64,000 nucleotides of DNA from Strongyloides papillosus (lineage: Eukaryota > Nematoda > Chromadorea > Rhabditida > Strongyloididae): assembly GCA_005656395.1 (NCBI GenBank), contig SRSI01000009.1, positions 1,116,001 through 1,180,000 of the forward strand. The letters are read 5' to 3'. Position numbers and translations under genes: made by a program. The notes under the pieces are model-generated. The model was given only the letters and a program-made list of their open reading frames with translations. It was not told the DNA's origin and did not search any database. Shown one piece after another: positions 11,705-23,805 of the stretch; within the stretch, counting starts at the first letter, position 1, and every line of letters begins with the position of its first letter.

Positions 11705-14109
11705 TTCAAATTTTCTTTTATATTGTTAATTAAATTTTTAATTATTGTATATCTAAAATTAATAATTATTAGAAAAAAAGGCTTATCTTAATCTTATTAG
11801 ATTTATTTATTTGTTAAATTTTTCGGAAAATTATTTTAGTAAAATACAAGAAATAAATATAACAATTTGTTTTATAATATATTCACTGATAATTAAACAC
11901 ATTAAAAAATATCTTATCGTCTATATTATATGACCAAAACAAGAAAATGGTACTCTTTTAACCTAGAAATGTCAAGTAATCTCCGTAAATCCTGCCTTTA
12001 AAAATATTGTTGAGAAATAAAAAATCATTATAATTTTAGCTTCAAAAATTTGTGGAAATTACATGCTATTATGAATATATATATATAAAATAACAGATTT
12101 TATAAAAATGTTTGATTAAAAAATATATTGAACCATGCATTTAAAGTTCTTGTAGTAAAAAATGGAATTAAATATACTGTCATGAGATAAATTCTTTAAA
12201 AATTATCTGATTAAAATGATTTTTTGTATTATACAAAATTATATTATAAAATAGGAGCAATTCGATATTACAACAATTACGCAATTTTGTATCTTCAAGA
12301 GTTATAAAATTATCTATATTTATTCCGTAAATCTAAAAATATTAATAAATATTTGTAAAATTTCTATAAAGTTGTGTATAACATAAATTTTATGAGGTAA
12401 TTCTTTTAATTACCATGATGACCCTAAGAGAGATAAAAGGAATGAAATAATTTTGTTACAAAAAAATAAATGTATATTTTACAAGATAAATTAACCATTG
12501 AAAATTTCAAGAGTTAATTGTATGATTTCCATTTATAGTGTATCATATCGAACTATACTTCGGTAATAGTACAATAAAAAATGCAATTTTTGCATTAAAA
12601 AGATATTATTTACAAGACATTGTATCAACATCATAATAGAAAATGATATTTATGATATTAAAAGGAAAATGAAATGAACAACTTAATTATGAAATACTCT
12701 CATTATATAGACAGTAATAAATAATAAATTAAAGAAAAATAAATTTATAGTTTATAGTTATAATTGTCATCTATGAAATTAAAAAGTTTTTTGGTAAATG
12801 ATATAATAAATCTTTTATATTTTTTAAAAGAACACAAAATCACTTATAATAGACATAAATTATTATGCATGGTATTGTTAAAAAATTACAAGGAATGTTA
12901 GAATGAATGTCTTTCATAGTACATGTTATTAGATACCATGAACCATAACTAACTATTGAAATTTTATTTAATAAAAATACTCATTTATAGATATTTTACC
13001 ATTTAGATAGTGCTAATAAAGCTCTAAAATACCATTACATGTTGAAAACTAGAATGTTGAAACTAAAACACAAGTTTTCGTTTTTGTCAAATTACATATA
13101 TTGGAATGTTTAAGAAATTTAATTATTTATTAATCAATGTAACAGATATAATGGATGAATAGCATCAATTTTATAGTGATTAGAAGTACAATGCTAATAT
13201 GTAAATAACCGGCTTTATTATTTTATATTTTAACAGAAAAAATGTTTCCTGATTTTTATCATGGGACTTATAAAAAATATGATTTCAATAATATTATCTA
13301 TAAAAATTATTAAGAATATGTAAACAGTATAATTACCAATGATCATATAATAACAAAAAAATCAAGTCTTTCATATATGTTTACTATAATTTACATATTA
13401 TTCTTAAAAATTAAGAAACTTATAATCTATCTTATTTGTTGATGTTGTATAAAAATAACTACTATAATATAAAAGAAGTAATTTTAAGGGCATATAAATG
13501 TGAATATTTCATTCAAATGTAAGTGTTTATGTATAACAGTTACAAGTTGATAGATAACTATCAGCATAATTTTACAAATTAATACAAAGTTAAAAGGTTC
13601 ACACAACATAATATAAATGTCATTACTATTTGTAAAATTAAATGTTCCATATTCTTATAACATTTTAAATACATTCACAGATATTAATCATAGTAAAATT
13701 GCTTATTAAAACAATATATTTTATTAAATATAAAAAACCTACATTTCTTTTGAATATATCTTTAATAAGAATCTCTCGCAAATATAATTTTATAATTCAC
13801 ACAAATACAAGTTTTTACTATAATCCCAGTATATATAAACTTTCTCTCAATCTGAGGCTACAATAATATTATAAATAGACTGTTGTTAATAATCATAATA
13901 CTCCATTGTAATACTTCCTATCATTAATATAATTAAAAGGATTTATATAAATTACTCTACTTCAAGTTAGTTCATTAAATCACACACAATCAATGGAAGC
14001 AGGTATTTACGGAAAAAGAGGTAATACAACTTTTATTTTTTGTTTAACAAACGTAATTTCCTACAATCAAAAATATAAAATTTATCATAACAATAAACAA
14101 TATAATAAT
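11705..14109. other. Long intergenic region
   Basis: 2.4 kb of AT-rich DNA with short TA-rich tracts (for example around 12078) but no open frame, splice-bounded exon or structured RNA that I can support. It separates the BPI-like gene start from the stop of the next minus-strand gene. Confidence 0.5.
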
Positions 14110-14964
14110 TCAATCCTTATTAAACATATAATTCTTAATTTCCTTACTTCTCCAGCATTTACTATCTAGTAAAAATCTCCTATTAGCAAACATTGCATTC
14201 CCATAAAATAATTGTCTAAGAATTTTCTTGTTATCTAGGGTTTCAAAATCGTCTAAAGCTGTATATTGTGTAATTCCATTACCATTCGAATCACAACGTG
14301 AAAATTTTATTTGTTTATGTGATCTTCCTAGTTGAGGTACTACAACGATGTAGTTATCTGGATTATAAAATGATTGATAAATTCTTAACGGTCTTAGATA
14401 ATTAAATCTTAATAATCCTACAGTCACCGTAGACATTAGTGTAAATGGAATAACAATTAAAGCTCCCAATTCCAAACAGTCATGCGTTAGGCGTTGTGTT
14501 ATAGAAAGTCTATCATTAGGGTCATCTTTTGTAAAAATATCAGTCATTATCACAAGAAAAACAACTGATAACACTGGGAAAAATATAGAAAGTGCATTTG
14601 ATACTTTAGAAGCATCAACATCTCTATAAACTAAAACCCATTCATTTGAGTCTTTTTTGTCATATTTATGAACACTTTCCATAGATAAAGCTTCAAAGCT
14701 TGCAGATTGTGATTCCGTTATATATTTTTTAATCCTAGTCAATTTTCCTTTCAATTCTGAACTTTTACCGCTACTTAATCCCCTACATCCATTGTAATTT
14801 TTACTTAATGCAATCCGTAGTAAAAGCCTATCATTCCGTTGACACCCATTTATAAAACTGGTATTTATATTTTTCGAAACATTTTGTGTGATTTTGTATG
14901 ATAATAACATTATCTGACAGGTTTTATTAGTATTACTGATGTTACAAGTTCCATGGAAAAGCAT
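14110..14964 (-). CDS. Two-pass membrane protein, possibly mitochondrial (TMEM186/TMEM70-like)
   Basis: Intronless frame of 284 residues. The first ~75 residues are rich in Ser, Asn, Lys and Arg with few acids, compatible with a mitochondrial presequence. Then comes WVLVYRDVDASKVSNALSIF, a first hydrophobic segment (PVLSVVFLVIM), a short polar turn, a second hydrophobic segment (LGALIVIPFTLMSTVTVGLL), and a C-terminal matrix- or cytosol-facing domain starting LRPLRIYQSFYNP. An aromatic-Arg motif before a two-helix hairpin followed by a beta-rich tail is the layout of the TMEM186/TMEM70 group of mitochondrial respiratory-complex assembly factors. That similarity is by pattern only; sequence identity is weak. 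It lies 185 bases downstream of the UBXN-2 stop on the same strand, so co-transcription is conceivable. Confidence 0.45.
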   Translation of the reverse strand: MLFHGTCNISNTNKTCQIMLLSYKITQNVSKNINTSFINGCQRNDRLLLRIALSKNYNGCRGLSSGKSSELKGKLTRIKKYITESQSASFEALSMESVHKYDKKDSNEWVLVYRDVDASKVSNALSIFFPVLSVVFLVIMTDIFTKDDPNDRLSITQRLTHDCLELGALIVIPFTLMSTVTVGLLRFNYLRPLRIYQSFYNPDNYIVVVPQLGRSHKQIKFSRCDSNGNGITQYTALDDFETLDNKKILRQLFYGNAMFANRRFLLDSKCWRSKEIKNYMFNKD

Positions 14965-15149
14965 ATTTTAAGACCTTTTAGAATATTATTAAATTTTGGA
15001 TCAAGGGTCATAAAAAAAAATAAAACTTATGGAAAATAACCATACAAAAATATATTTGTATTACAAATAATCATTATTTAAATGAAAAAAAAATACTTTA
15101 CAATAATTAAAAAATATATGTTATTTACCAAATATGTTTCTTATACATA

Positions 15150-16085
15150 TTATTCAAACTTTACCATTATCATTCCGTTAAATATTTTAGCTTCATCCAA
15201 TGTCTGAGTTTCATCATCAAATGAACGTTTTGGAATGTTCATTATAAATCTCCAGGAAGAAAAACTCAAACTCGGTACGGCTCTAATGACAAATTCACGA
15301 AGATCCTCAATTGTATGTGAACCATTAACTTCAGCTTTTATTAGTTGTCCACATGGAAGGCGAATACCAACTCTGCCAACTTTCTCACCCTCCTTTAATT
15401 TAATCTCCTTCTGAGCTGCAGCAAGATGTTCAGGTTGAGCATTTGCTTTTTTAGCGACATCGTCATTTGTATTTTCGCTATCTATTGGACTAGTTTTTTC
15501 ACCTAAACGATATCCTGAACCAACAAAAGCTTTTTGTGATGGTTTATAAGTTTCTGTACGACGATGAAGTCTTACATCAATTTCTCTCCCAGGAGCATTA
15601 TTTCTTATAATTTCTGGAGGTACCTGACCATGCATAATAGCATTCCAAAACTCTTGATTTTCAGGATCATCGAAACTTCTCAAAGGCCCGTCCTCACCAA
15701 TTGAAAAACCATTCGTCCAAACATTTATATCAATAGGTAAAGGTTGATGATTATGTATTTCTGACTCGGATGGTCTTACAACAGCAGATGTACTATATAA
15801 ACCTCCAAGTCTGTAACCAGTAGTAGAAGTAAAATCTCTAGACGAACCTTGTCCATCGCTCCTTTCAAGTTCTTCAGAACTTAAAATTTCAGCACCGGCC
15901 TTTCTTGCTTGCTCAAACAATGCATTTACTTTTTCTTCATTCTTTTTGCTATCATTTGGACCATTTCCAAATACAGCTTGCCCTGAATTTTTGCCACCAC
16001 CAACGAAATACTTCATGTCATCTTCATGATCTGAGGAGTCGGATCTTTCATCATTAAGATTGTCTAGTCCTTGAATTCTTGGCAT
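15150..16085 (-). CDS. ubxn-2: p47/NSFL1 cofactor, SEP + UBX domains (UBXN-2)
   Basis: Intronless frame of 311 residues. A SEP domain lies at about 116-180 (PIDINVWTNGFSIGEDGPLR, then FWNAIMHGQVPPEI). Short FVGSGYRLG-type motifs that bind CDC48/p97 lie on each side of it (around 88-96 and 187-195). A UBX domain fills 235-311 (VGIRLPCGQLIKAEVN...ETQTLDEAKIFNGMIMVKFE). This is the p47/UBXN-2 family of p97/CDC-48 adaptors, acting in membrane fusion, protein phosphatase regulation and mitotic spindle/centrosome control. The N-terminal UBA domain of mammalian p47 is absent; the protein starts MPRIQGLDNLNDERSDSSDHEDD, more like the p37/UBXN2A-B arrangement found in nematodes. Length and domain order are normal for that class. 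The start is the only in-frame ATG before the SEP domain. Confidence 0.93.
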   Translation of the reverse strand: MPRIQGLDNLNDERSDSSDHEDDMKYFVGGGKNSGQAVFGNGPNDSKKNEEKVNALFEQARKAGAEILSSEELERSDGQGSSRDFTSTTGYRLGGLYSTSAVVRPSESEIHNHQPLPIDINVWTNGFSIGEDGPLRSFDDPENQEFWNAIMHGQVPPEIIRNNAPGREIDVRLHRRTETYKPSQKAFVGSGYRLGEKTSPIDSENTNDDVAKKANAQPEHLAAAQKEIKLKEGEKVGRVGIRLPCGQLIKAEVNGSHTIEDLREFVIRAVPSLSFSSWRFIMNIPKRSFDDETQTLDEAKIFNGMIMVKFE

Positions 16086-17601
16086 TATATTAAATATTGA
16101 ATATATACAAATGTAAATCTAAAAACAGTAAAATCATTAATCAATATATCATCCCTCTTTTAGATATTAAAACAAATAGTAAATAAACTAAAAAATGATG
16201 ATGAAAAAACGAGGTTTTCTTCTCATAACGATAAAGGCTTGGTACTATGCATCTGAAAAAATGGATGACAACACCAAAAAACAATTAATAACGGTTAATA
16301 GTTATCAAAAAAATATTTTTTTCGCCCAAATAACTCCAGCGGAGAAACATGAAATATGTAGAAAATATTGCATAACAATTAACGTAGAATTTATCGTACA
16401 CAAGCCGCCCGTCGTTTCACCACTGGCTATTTTGCTTATTTCTACATTGGAGAAATATGTATTCACAATAAGTTTTATGTATTTTAATGTGTCATAACTG
16501 ATATAAATCTTATAGTTATGTGTCATTTTTCTTATGTTATTAACTTATATGATCTTTTATTATTTACTTATATATGAATTATGCAATAATATAAAATTTT
16601 AAAATTGATACGAATTTTCAAAGATGGCAATTTCTTATGATACAAATGTATATTTATGTATTATGAAAATATTATTAAAAATAAATATTAATCAGTTGAT
16701 CAGTGATAAGAGATAATTTTAAGTAACAATAAAGATAATAAACAACAATAATCAGTAGTATTAATGTAAATTCTTTCTATTTTTCATCTTTATAGTATGA
16801 TTATTGTTAAAATTACAAAAAATCAATTGTTTAGATATAAAGAAAGTTCGGAAATAAGCTTTCTGTTAAAATTATTGCAACTTTTATCAATTTTTTTATA
16901 GTTTTACAAATATATAATTATGTCCTCAATAATTAATTTACATTTAACTTTTAGAAATAATTTTTTAATTAATAGCTTTGAACATAATTATAATTTAGGA
17001 ATTTTTATAATATAGAATCTTATTCATAACACTCAAATGTTTTTCTAGAATTTAAAAAATTATTATTGAAGTAAAAAATAAAGTGAATTTCTTAATTACT
17101 ATCATTAAAAAACAATATCAAATAAGAATAAATGCTTGTTATTAAGAATTATAATGAATTAATGTAATTTTTGTTGTTATCATTGTTGTAAATTTAAATA
17201 AGGTATATAAAATATTTCCAGTTTTGTAATCTGTGTAATTTTATAAAATATTCATTATTAAGGCTTTTTTTATCAGTATTTACTTAATGATATCAGTAGT
17301 ATTATAAAAAAGAATTTATTAACTAAATTAACCTCTTGTATACTTATTTTGCTTTTTTACATACTAATTACTTGTCTAATTTGCTTTTTTGAACACTATT
17401 ATGTATAATACAAAGTAACTTTACTCCAAATTGTTAATATTATTAGTGTTAAAACAGATGTTGAAAGAAGCAAAATAGCCGAGTCCACTTGTGGTCACAC
17501 TTCATACAAACTACTGGTGAAACGACGTGTCGCCGCAAATTAGCTCTTGGTGAACTAACGTGTCTTCATTTATTTTATTGGAAATTTTTCTATTTTCTAA
17601 A
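16086..17601. other. Divergent promoter region between UBXN-2 and the phosphatase gene
   Basis: Both flanking genes point outward, so the 1.5 kb must contain both promoters. 16160-16500 and 17460-17580 are noticeably richer in G+C than the rest. The latter holds two short palindromes, CCACTTGTGG (17483-17492) and CGACGTGTCG (17523-17532), the second with an ACGTG core, just upstream of the phosphatase ATG. Open frames on both strands at 16195-16526 look accidental. No RNA gene recognised. Confidence 0.45.
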
Positions 17602-18298
17602 ATGCCTAGGAGGATATATGTCGTTAGACACTGTGAAAGAATTGACAACATTGATTCAAAGTGGAGGAAGAAATATCCTGGATTTCAAGATGATAATTCT
17701 CCCTTAAGCGACAGAGGAAGAAATATTCAGGCAATAGAACTTCGGAAAAGGTAATTTCTAGTAGAAATTATCGGAAATTTTTTTTAGATTTTCAAATATT
17801 CACGTAGATCACGTTTTTTCATCTCCTATGGATCGGACAGTTGAAACTGCCTCAATACTTGTAGGAGATAAAGATATTTTAATTAAGCCAGAACCTGGTC
17901 TTTGTGAAGTTCTGTACCTATGTAATGATCCTCCGTCATTTTGGAAGGTAGATAAATTAAAAGAAAAATTTCCAAAAATCGATACAAATTATAGTCCTGT
18001 ATTTAGTCGTCTTCCTCGTGAAACAGGATATGGTGACGAAGCATGTATACCAAGAGTTAGAGAATTGATCGAAAAATTATTGATTAAGTACAATGGGAAA
18101 GATGATCAAATTCTACTTGTATCTCATGGTGCTCCAATAGGAGCTATCCATGAAGTTTTAAATGGTAAATGGAAATATGTTGGACAGGCAACTGTTTCTA
18201 TTTGGGATGAAACTGAAGATAATTCTGGAAGTTTTAAATGTTTATCTTCCAGTGATTCTAGTCATCTTAGTGATAAGTCTAATCTTAGACCATGGTGA
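17602..18298 (+). CDS. Histidine phosphatase superfamily (PGAM/UBASH3-like) protein
   Basis: Two exons, 17602-17750 and 17788-18298, about 219 residues. The protein starts [15 protein letters not shown] with the RHxxR-type phosphate pocket (catalytic His in RHCE, the second Arg position occupied by R/I). It continues with [24 protein letters not shown] (second Arg of the pocket), the acid-base region around EPGLCEVLY, and [18 protein letters not shown] with the second catalytic His. This is the two-histidine phosphatase fold; the spacing and the SHGAPIG motif resemble the UBASH3/STS and nematode PGAM-like phosphatases. Substrate unknown. The intron is only 37 bases (GTAATT...TTTTTAG) but joining across it restores the conserved [13 protein letters not shown] strand. 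The 17602 ATG is chosen because it directly precedes the RHC strand. Confidence 0.85.
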
Positions 18299-18763
18299 AG
18301 TTGATAATATGTTGTTAAAAATTATTTGTTGTTAGATTTTTAATTTCTTTAGTCTCTATTTTAATGGATGTGATTATGAACAATAAAAATTTATAATTAT
18401 TCTTCAAACGGAAGTGATTATATATTTTTTGTAATTAAAAAAATATGAAATTGTTTTGTCTGCTACAATTTATCTAATTATATCTTTTTATTCTTTTAAA
18501 CAGTATTTCATATAACTTTTTTTATGCAATTTCACGGTTAAATCTTCCTTTTTTTGTTTCTTTTTTTCTAGAGTTTCAACAATTAAGTGTACTTTAACAA
18601 ACCTTTAGATTATAAAATAAATTAAACATATAAAAATGTCTAATGTATTGAGTAAGTTTTAGAAATTATGAATATAAGGGGAATAAATTTTTTACTAATT
18701 GATTAATTTTATTATACTATTTATTTGTTGAAAGTAAACTTATTGTAATAAAAAGTACTTAAT
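18299..18763. other. Convergent 3' intergenic region
   Basis: Spacer between the stop of the phosphatase gene and the stop of the G-alpha gene. T-rich, with AATAAA-like signals, no coding content; both 3' UTRs should lie here. Confidence 0.5.
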
Positions 18764-20055
18764 TTAATATAATCCACAACCTTGTAAGTTAGCCTGAATT
18801 ATCATATCAATAACAGAATCTAATATCATCTGTACTTGATTTGTATCTGTCGCACAGGTTTGATGTATATATATAGTTTTATCTGGATTAGCATTAAGTC
18901 CCTCAAAAGTATCTTCAATAAATTTAACTTGCTCTTCATATGTATTGCCACCTAATTAATATTAATAAATTTATTTTATAAACTGTAAATTACAAACCTT
19001 TATACTCAGGAAATGCAACTTTTATGGAAGTCTTCTTTATTTTTTCTTGAAAGAGATCTTTTTTATTGAGAAAAAGAATCATAGATGTATTTATAAACCA
19101 CCGAGAATTGCATATTGATTCAAATAATCTCATAGATTCCAACATACGATTCTAAAAAATTTCAAGTAATATGATAATTATAACATACAGTTGTTTCATC
19201 TTCAAATAACACTTGATCATATTCACTGATTGCAGCAATGAATATTATAGCATTAACATCTTCAAAGCAATGAATCCACTTTTTTCTTTCTGATCTTTGT
19301 CCTCCAACATCAAAAACTCTAAAAATTTATTATTTTTTTTATTAAAATAAGTATTTTTATAAAATAACCTAAAATCCACATTTTTCATTTTAAATTTAAC
19401 TTCAACAATTCCGGTTGTCTTAATTCTACTTAATAATATATCTTGTTCTGTTGGTTTATAGTCTGATTGTGAAATCCTTTTTACATTATCTAAAAAATAA
19501 TTTGCAGATTCTGGCAGTTGATATTCATTTCCTCTACTGTATGCTACCGTATTAACATTTCTATCTGCCCATAGTCGTTGAATAGCATTTGATAATTCTG
19601 ATGTTAATGGTTCTGACTCTTCTCCTCTTTTAATAGTGTCAAGTACAATTCTTGCATCTGCTTCTCTTTCAGGATTTTCATAATTTATTTGCAAGGTTGT
19701 CATTCCACGAATTATACAAGCTATTGCTTGAACAGTATTATTATAAATTACACCTTTTTGCTTTGTTACCTCTTCATCTGAGAATCCATGGTCATGAAGA
19801 ATTCTATAAAAAATGATAAAAAAATTGAGATAACGAAATTTTAGTTACCTCATTTGTTTAAGTACTGTACTTTTTCCACATTCCCCAGCGCCTAAAAAAA
19901 TTAATAAACTCTAAGTTTTCAATTTATTAATATTTACCAAGTAAAAGAAGCTTAACAATTTTCTGTTGATTTAAATGTCCTTGCATTAACTCTTTATCAA
20001 TTGCCTTTGTTTTTGTTTGCATTTCCTTTTCTTCTGAACTTTGACAGACTCCCAT
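18764..20055 (-). CDS. Heterotrimeric G protein alpha subunit, Gi/o class
   Basis: Six exons (20055-19938, 19891-19849, 19803-19369, 19318-19189, 19151-18998, 18951-18764) with short introns give about 355 residues, normal for G-alpha. All GTPase motifs are present: GAGECGKST (P-loop), RIKTTGI (switch I with the catalytic Arg), [13 protein letters not shown] (switch II), LNKKD and TCATDT. The N-terminus MGVC carries the myristoylation Gly and a palmitoylation Cys. The C-terminus NLQGCGLY has the Cys four from the end seen in pertussis-toxin-sensitive Gi/o proteins. The body (KAIDKELMQ..., helical insert, [12 protein letters not shown]) resembles the nematode-expanded chemosensory GPA proteins rather than GOA-1, but I do not assign one. 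It acts at the plasma membrane downstream of GPCRs. Confidence 0.93.
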
Positions 20056-21649
20056 ATTGTAAAAATAAAAAAAGAGAAATCCTAAAAATAAAAAACAGAC
20101 AATTCATTTTGTAATATATATAGCAAGTATTTTATTAGCAGTTTATAAATATAATGAGTCGCATTAATAAATATAAAAAAATTATAAAATGATTGTATAT
20201 TATCTAATTAAAAATAATAAATCTCGTATAACTTTTTATTATAGTACTTACAAAAATATAGTTGCCAAGCAACTTATAGCTAGAAATTACGCAAAAAATT
20301 TATTTAGACATTTAGATAATAATTAACGTTATTTTGTTTAAATCGAAATATTTTAGAATATTTTGTGTTTTTAAAAAGAAAACTATATTATGTCATCGAA
20401 TTAATCTTTACTTTTCTAATAAATGTTAAATTTGAATATTATTATATTCAAGTGAACTCAAAAATCATTAATTAATATTAAGTGTTACTTAATATATTTC
20501 ATGTGAAAAAGATCATATTCAAAGTTACCTAGGTTACTTAGAATTTATATTTCATTCATTTATATATATTTTTTTATCAAAATAGAAAGAAAATTTTCGG
20601 AATTCTAAAAAAAACTATAAAAATCAAATGAAGAAGAAACATTAACTTAAATTTATTAAAATTAATTTTTACTCCTATTATTCGTGATATTAATTTTTTT
20701 TTGAGTAAAAAACTTATTTTAATATATCTAATAGCTAATATTAATTGTAAACAAAATTTCTATTAGACTAAAATTCTAGGCAAATAAAATTTACAAAAAT
20801 ATGTTTTGAATAATAAGTATATTAAGAGAAAAAAATTTATCACAAAGGACACTTTTTGTTTAAATACATATTTTATTATAAATAATAATAAAGATTATTA
20901 ATCATTATGTAATTTATACTATAACATTACTATATCAATTATATGTGTAATAAAAATAAAATATTAACATCAATTAGTTTATTTCAATAATAAATCTACA
21001 TATTATTATGATTCTAAACTTATAATTCTCATTGCTATATCACAAAAAGGTAAAATATTTTATTACTTTTGTAGACATTAATAATTTATATTTATTGTGA
21101 TATATTTATTAGATTACAATTTAACCAAGTAACTTTTTTTTACTTCTTAGGCATATTGTTGAAAAAAATATACTAATTAATTATAATATTTTCATAAATA
21201 AATAATTAAAAAAGTTTATGTGTTAAACCATATGTAATAGAATAAAAAATGGAAAATTAAATTAACAAAGTTTCACAAAAATAATCTAAATTTATTAATT
21301 TCAATAATTATATAATTTATTCGTTTTGAAACTTTAATATTTTATGTGAAAAAAGAGTTACAAACTGCTATAAATGAAATTAAATTTTCTATTATTGCGT
21401 ATAATTTAAATGTAATTCCATATAATAAATTAATATATCTATTTATTATGTTGAAAATAAAATATATAATGAGGCACTCTTTTATAATATATATGATTTA
21501 ATATTTTTAATAAAATGTTCATTAATTACCTAGCAACATATGAAAAAAATTAAAAGGTGTTAATATATAAAATTGGCAGTAATTTGTGTTGTTATTAAAA
21601 ATTATTTTTATTACCAATTGAAATTAAATATAATATATGTAATGTAAAC
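20056..21649. other. Intergenic region
   Basis: 1.6 kb of AT-rich DNA between the start of the G-alpha gene and the stop of the first C-type lectin gene. No coding frames, repeats or RNAs that I can support. Confidence 0.5.
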
Positions 21650-23526
21650 TTAAATAAAATGGTAATATAAATACCAGAAATCCCCTGTTATCCCTGGAGT
21701 TCCAGAAGTATAGAAAACTATTGTCAAGTAATTTGATGTTGAAAGTTCTAAGACAACTTTTCCACTATCATCTGTTGTTATTCGTTTAAGCATATTCACA
21801 GACATACCTTTTCCATCATAAATTTCTATACTAACCTCATTTTGAGATATATAAATTTTTTCAAATTGTATTGCTACTTTTTTACCAATTGGTGCTTCTA
21901 AAAGATATGTGCATAGTAGATTTGCACCATATGGATTAGGATAGCCTGGAGATGCGATAATTTCTGAATTAGTTGTAAATTCTTTTGTTGGACATTGATC
22001 ACTACTAGTTGTATCTATAAAAAGTGTTGTTGTTAGTAATGAAGAAGGTGTTGTTGTTGTTAATCCATTATTATATGTTGAAAAATACCCATTGAAACCA
22101 CTGTAGTTTGATGTATGACTTGTGCCAGAACGAAAACGTATTACCATAAAGTTATTATCTTTTGTTGTTAAAGTTAATCCTACTGCATCATCATTATTAA
22201 TACCTGTTAAGGATATCAGTAAATTGTTAAAGTCATTTCCATCATAAATATCTAATACATCTGTTACATCTAAATCAAAGTTCATAATTTTAAATTGAAC
22301 GTATAAGCCTTTATTTGCAGTCAAGTAATAATAACAATCTATATTATTACCATAAAACGATGGATACCCAGGAGAGTTTACCTAGAAAAAAAATGTTTAC
22401 AAAAATATATCTTAACTTACAACGCCATTATTTTCATACATTGGACTATTAGGACATTTGTTTGATGGAGATAATGTTGGAAATTGTGGGGGTGTTGTGG
22501 TTGTTGTACTTGTATGTTTATTGACTTCGTCTTCTACAATTTTATATAATTTAAAAACTAAAATCTAATTACCTGACATTTCACAGATATATGGAAGGTA
22601 ATTTGTTGATTGAGTATTTTCCCAGTATCCTAATACCTCTGCACCTTGTATAAGAATAATCTCAACGCCAGTACCAAATACACTGTTTGGAAAACCTATT
22701 AATATTATATTATTATTTTTAAAAATTATTACCGTTTTTATAGTTGTTAAAATCAAAGTTTGATTTATCTATCCATTCGGAATATGAACCATTATACTGT
22801 AATCCAATCCATGCCGAATTTCTATCTGTTTTTCCTTGAATAAAATTGACTATCTCAAGATTTTCCTGAGATGAATGAATTGAAACTAAATTACCTCCAT
22901 CATTTATACAATCAGACGCTGCATCATTAAATGTTTTTGCATCATTACTAAATTTATAACAATTAGTATTTTCAACTGAAAGGTATTGATAATTTGAAGG
23001 ACATTTTTGGTCATAATTTTTAGCTGCCACTCTACACAAAGTTGTTGCATTCGTGTTATCTGATGCAGATGATATCCATAATCCATTGAAGTTTGACTGT
23101 TCTCTGTGAATTAAAAGTTTTACTGCGTTTCCTATGTATACTTGAGGCTTCCCACTTTGAAAATTATTATAATCATAAGGACTATTGTCAATCCAATTAC
23201 ATGTATCATTTTCACTACAACTAAGACCAAGCCAAACAGAATCTCCTATAAAGTTTGTAATAAAATCATTTGTTTTGCTATCGTGAATTACAGGAAGATC
23301 TCCATTATCTTCTAAACATATAATTCTGGCATCATGTAAAGAAATTATTGTACTTTGATGATACTAAACAAGAAATTAATAATTGTTTTAATATAAACTA
23401 TTATTAAAATACCTTATAACACCAGTTATCATAATAGGTATATCCTGGTGCACAAAAGTTGTCATTTGATTTAACAAGATATGTAAAAATAATTGTAAAA
23501 TAGAGAATTATAATTAAATTCGTCAT
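21650..23526 (-). CDS. Secreted protein with two C-type lectin and two CUB domains
   Basis: Five exons (23526-23413, 23363-22733, 22695-22573, 22533-22421, 22381-21650) give about 570 residues. A signal peptide (MTNLIIILYFTIIFTYLVKS) is followed by a first C-type lectin domain (FCAPGYTYYDNWCYK to about residue 140, with WLGLSC and CNWIDNSPYDYNNF). A second CTLD follows (CPSNYQYLSVENTNCYKF, WIGLQYNGSYSEWIDKSNFDFNNY, ending YICEM). A Thr/Pro-rich linker with ETHTST-like repeats leads into two CUB domains. The first is CPNSPMYENNGVVNSPGYP ... GFNGYFSTY; after a second Thr-rich linker the second is SEIIASPGYPNPYGANLLCTYLLEAP ... FYTSGTPGITGDF. CTLD-CTLD-CUB(-CUB) proteins form a large nematode-specific clec subfamily, secreted and often involved in surface or immune interactions. 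Calcium/sugar motifs EPN or QPD are not evident. It is the downstream partner of a tandem pair. Confidence 0.85.
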
Positions 23527-23805
23527 TATTAAAAATTTTATAAAACTTTTTTTTAGTTATATCTAAATTTTTTAAATACCTTATTTCGTTGGTGATTTTT
23601 TCTTTTAAGTTAAAGCTTATTTCTTATCACTACTTAAAAAATAATACATTTATCAATTTAAAGATATTTTGGTATTACAAAACTGATAATAAACATACAT
23701 ATATATACAAATGAATATAATTTAATGATTTCATATTTTCTATAAATATATAGATTTTAAAGGATTATGTCTTGATAAATGTATTTATTTTTCTGAAAAC
23801 ATATA

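Noticed and set aside
16195..16526. Overlapping open frames of 100 and 73 codons on opposite strands
   Set aside because: They lie in the divergent promoter between two firm genes, have no recognisable domain, and the opposing frames compete; most likely accidental in a slightly GC-richer patch.
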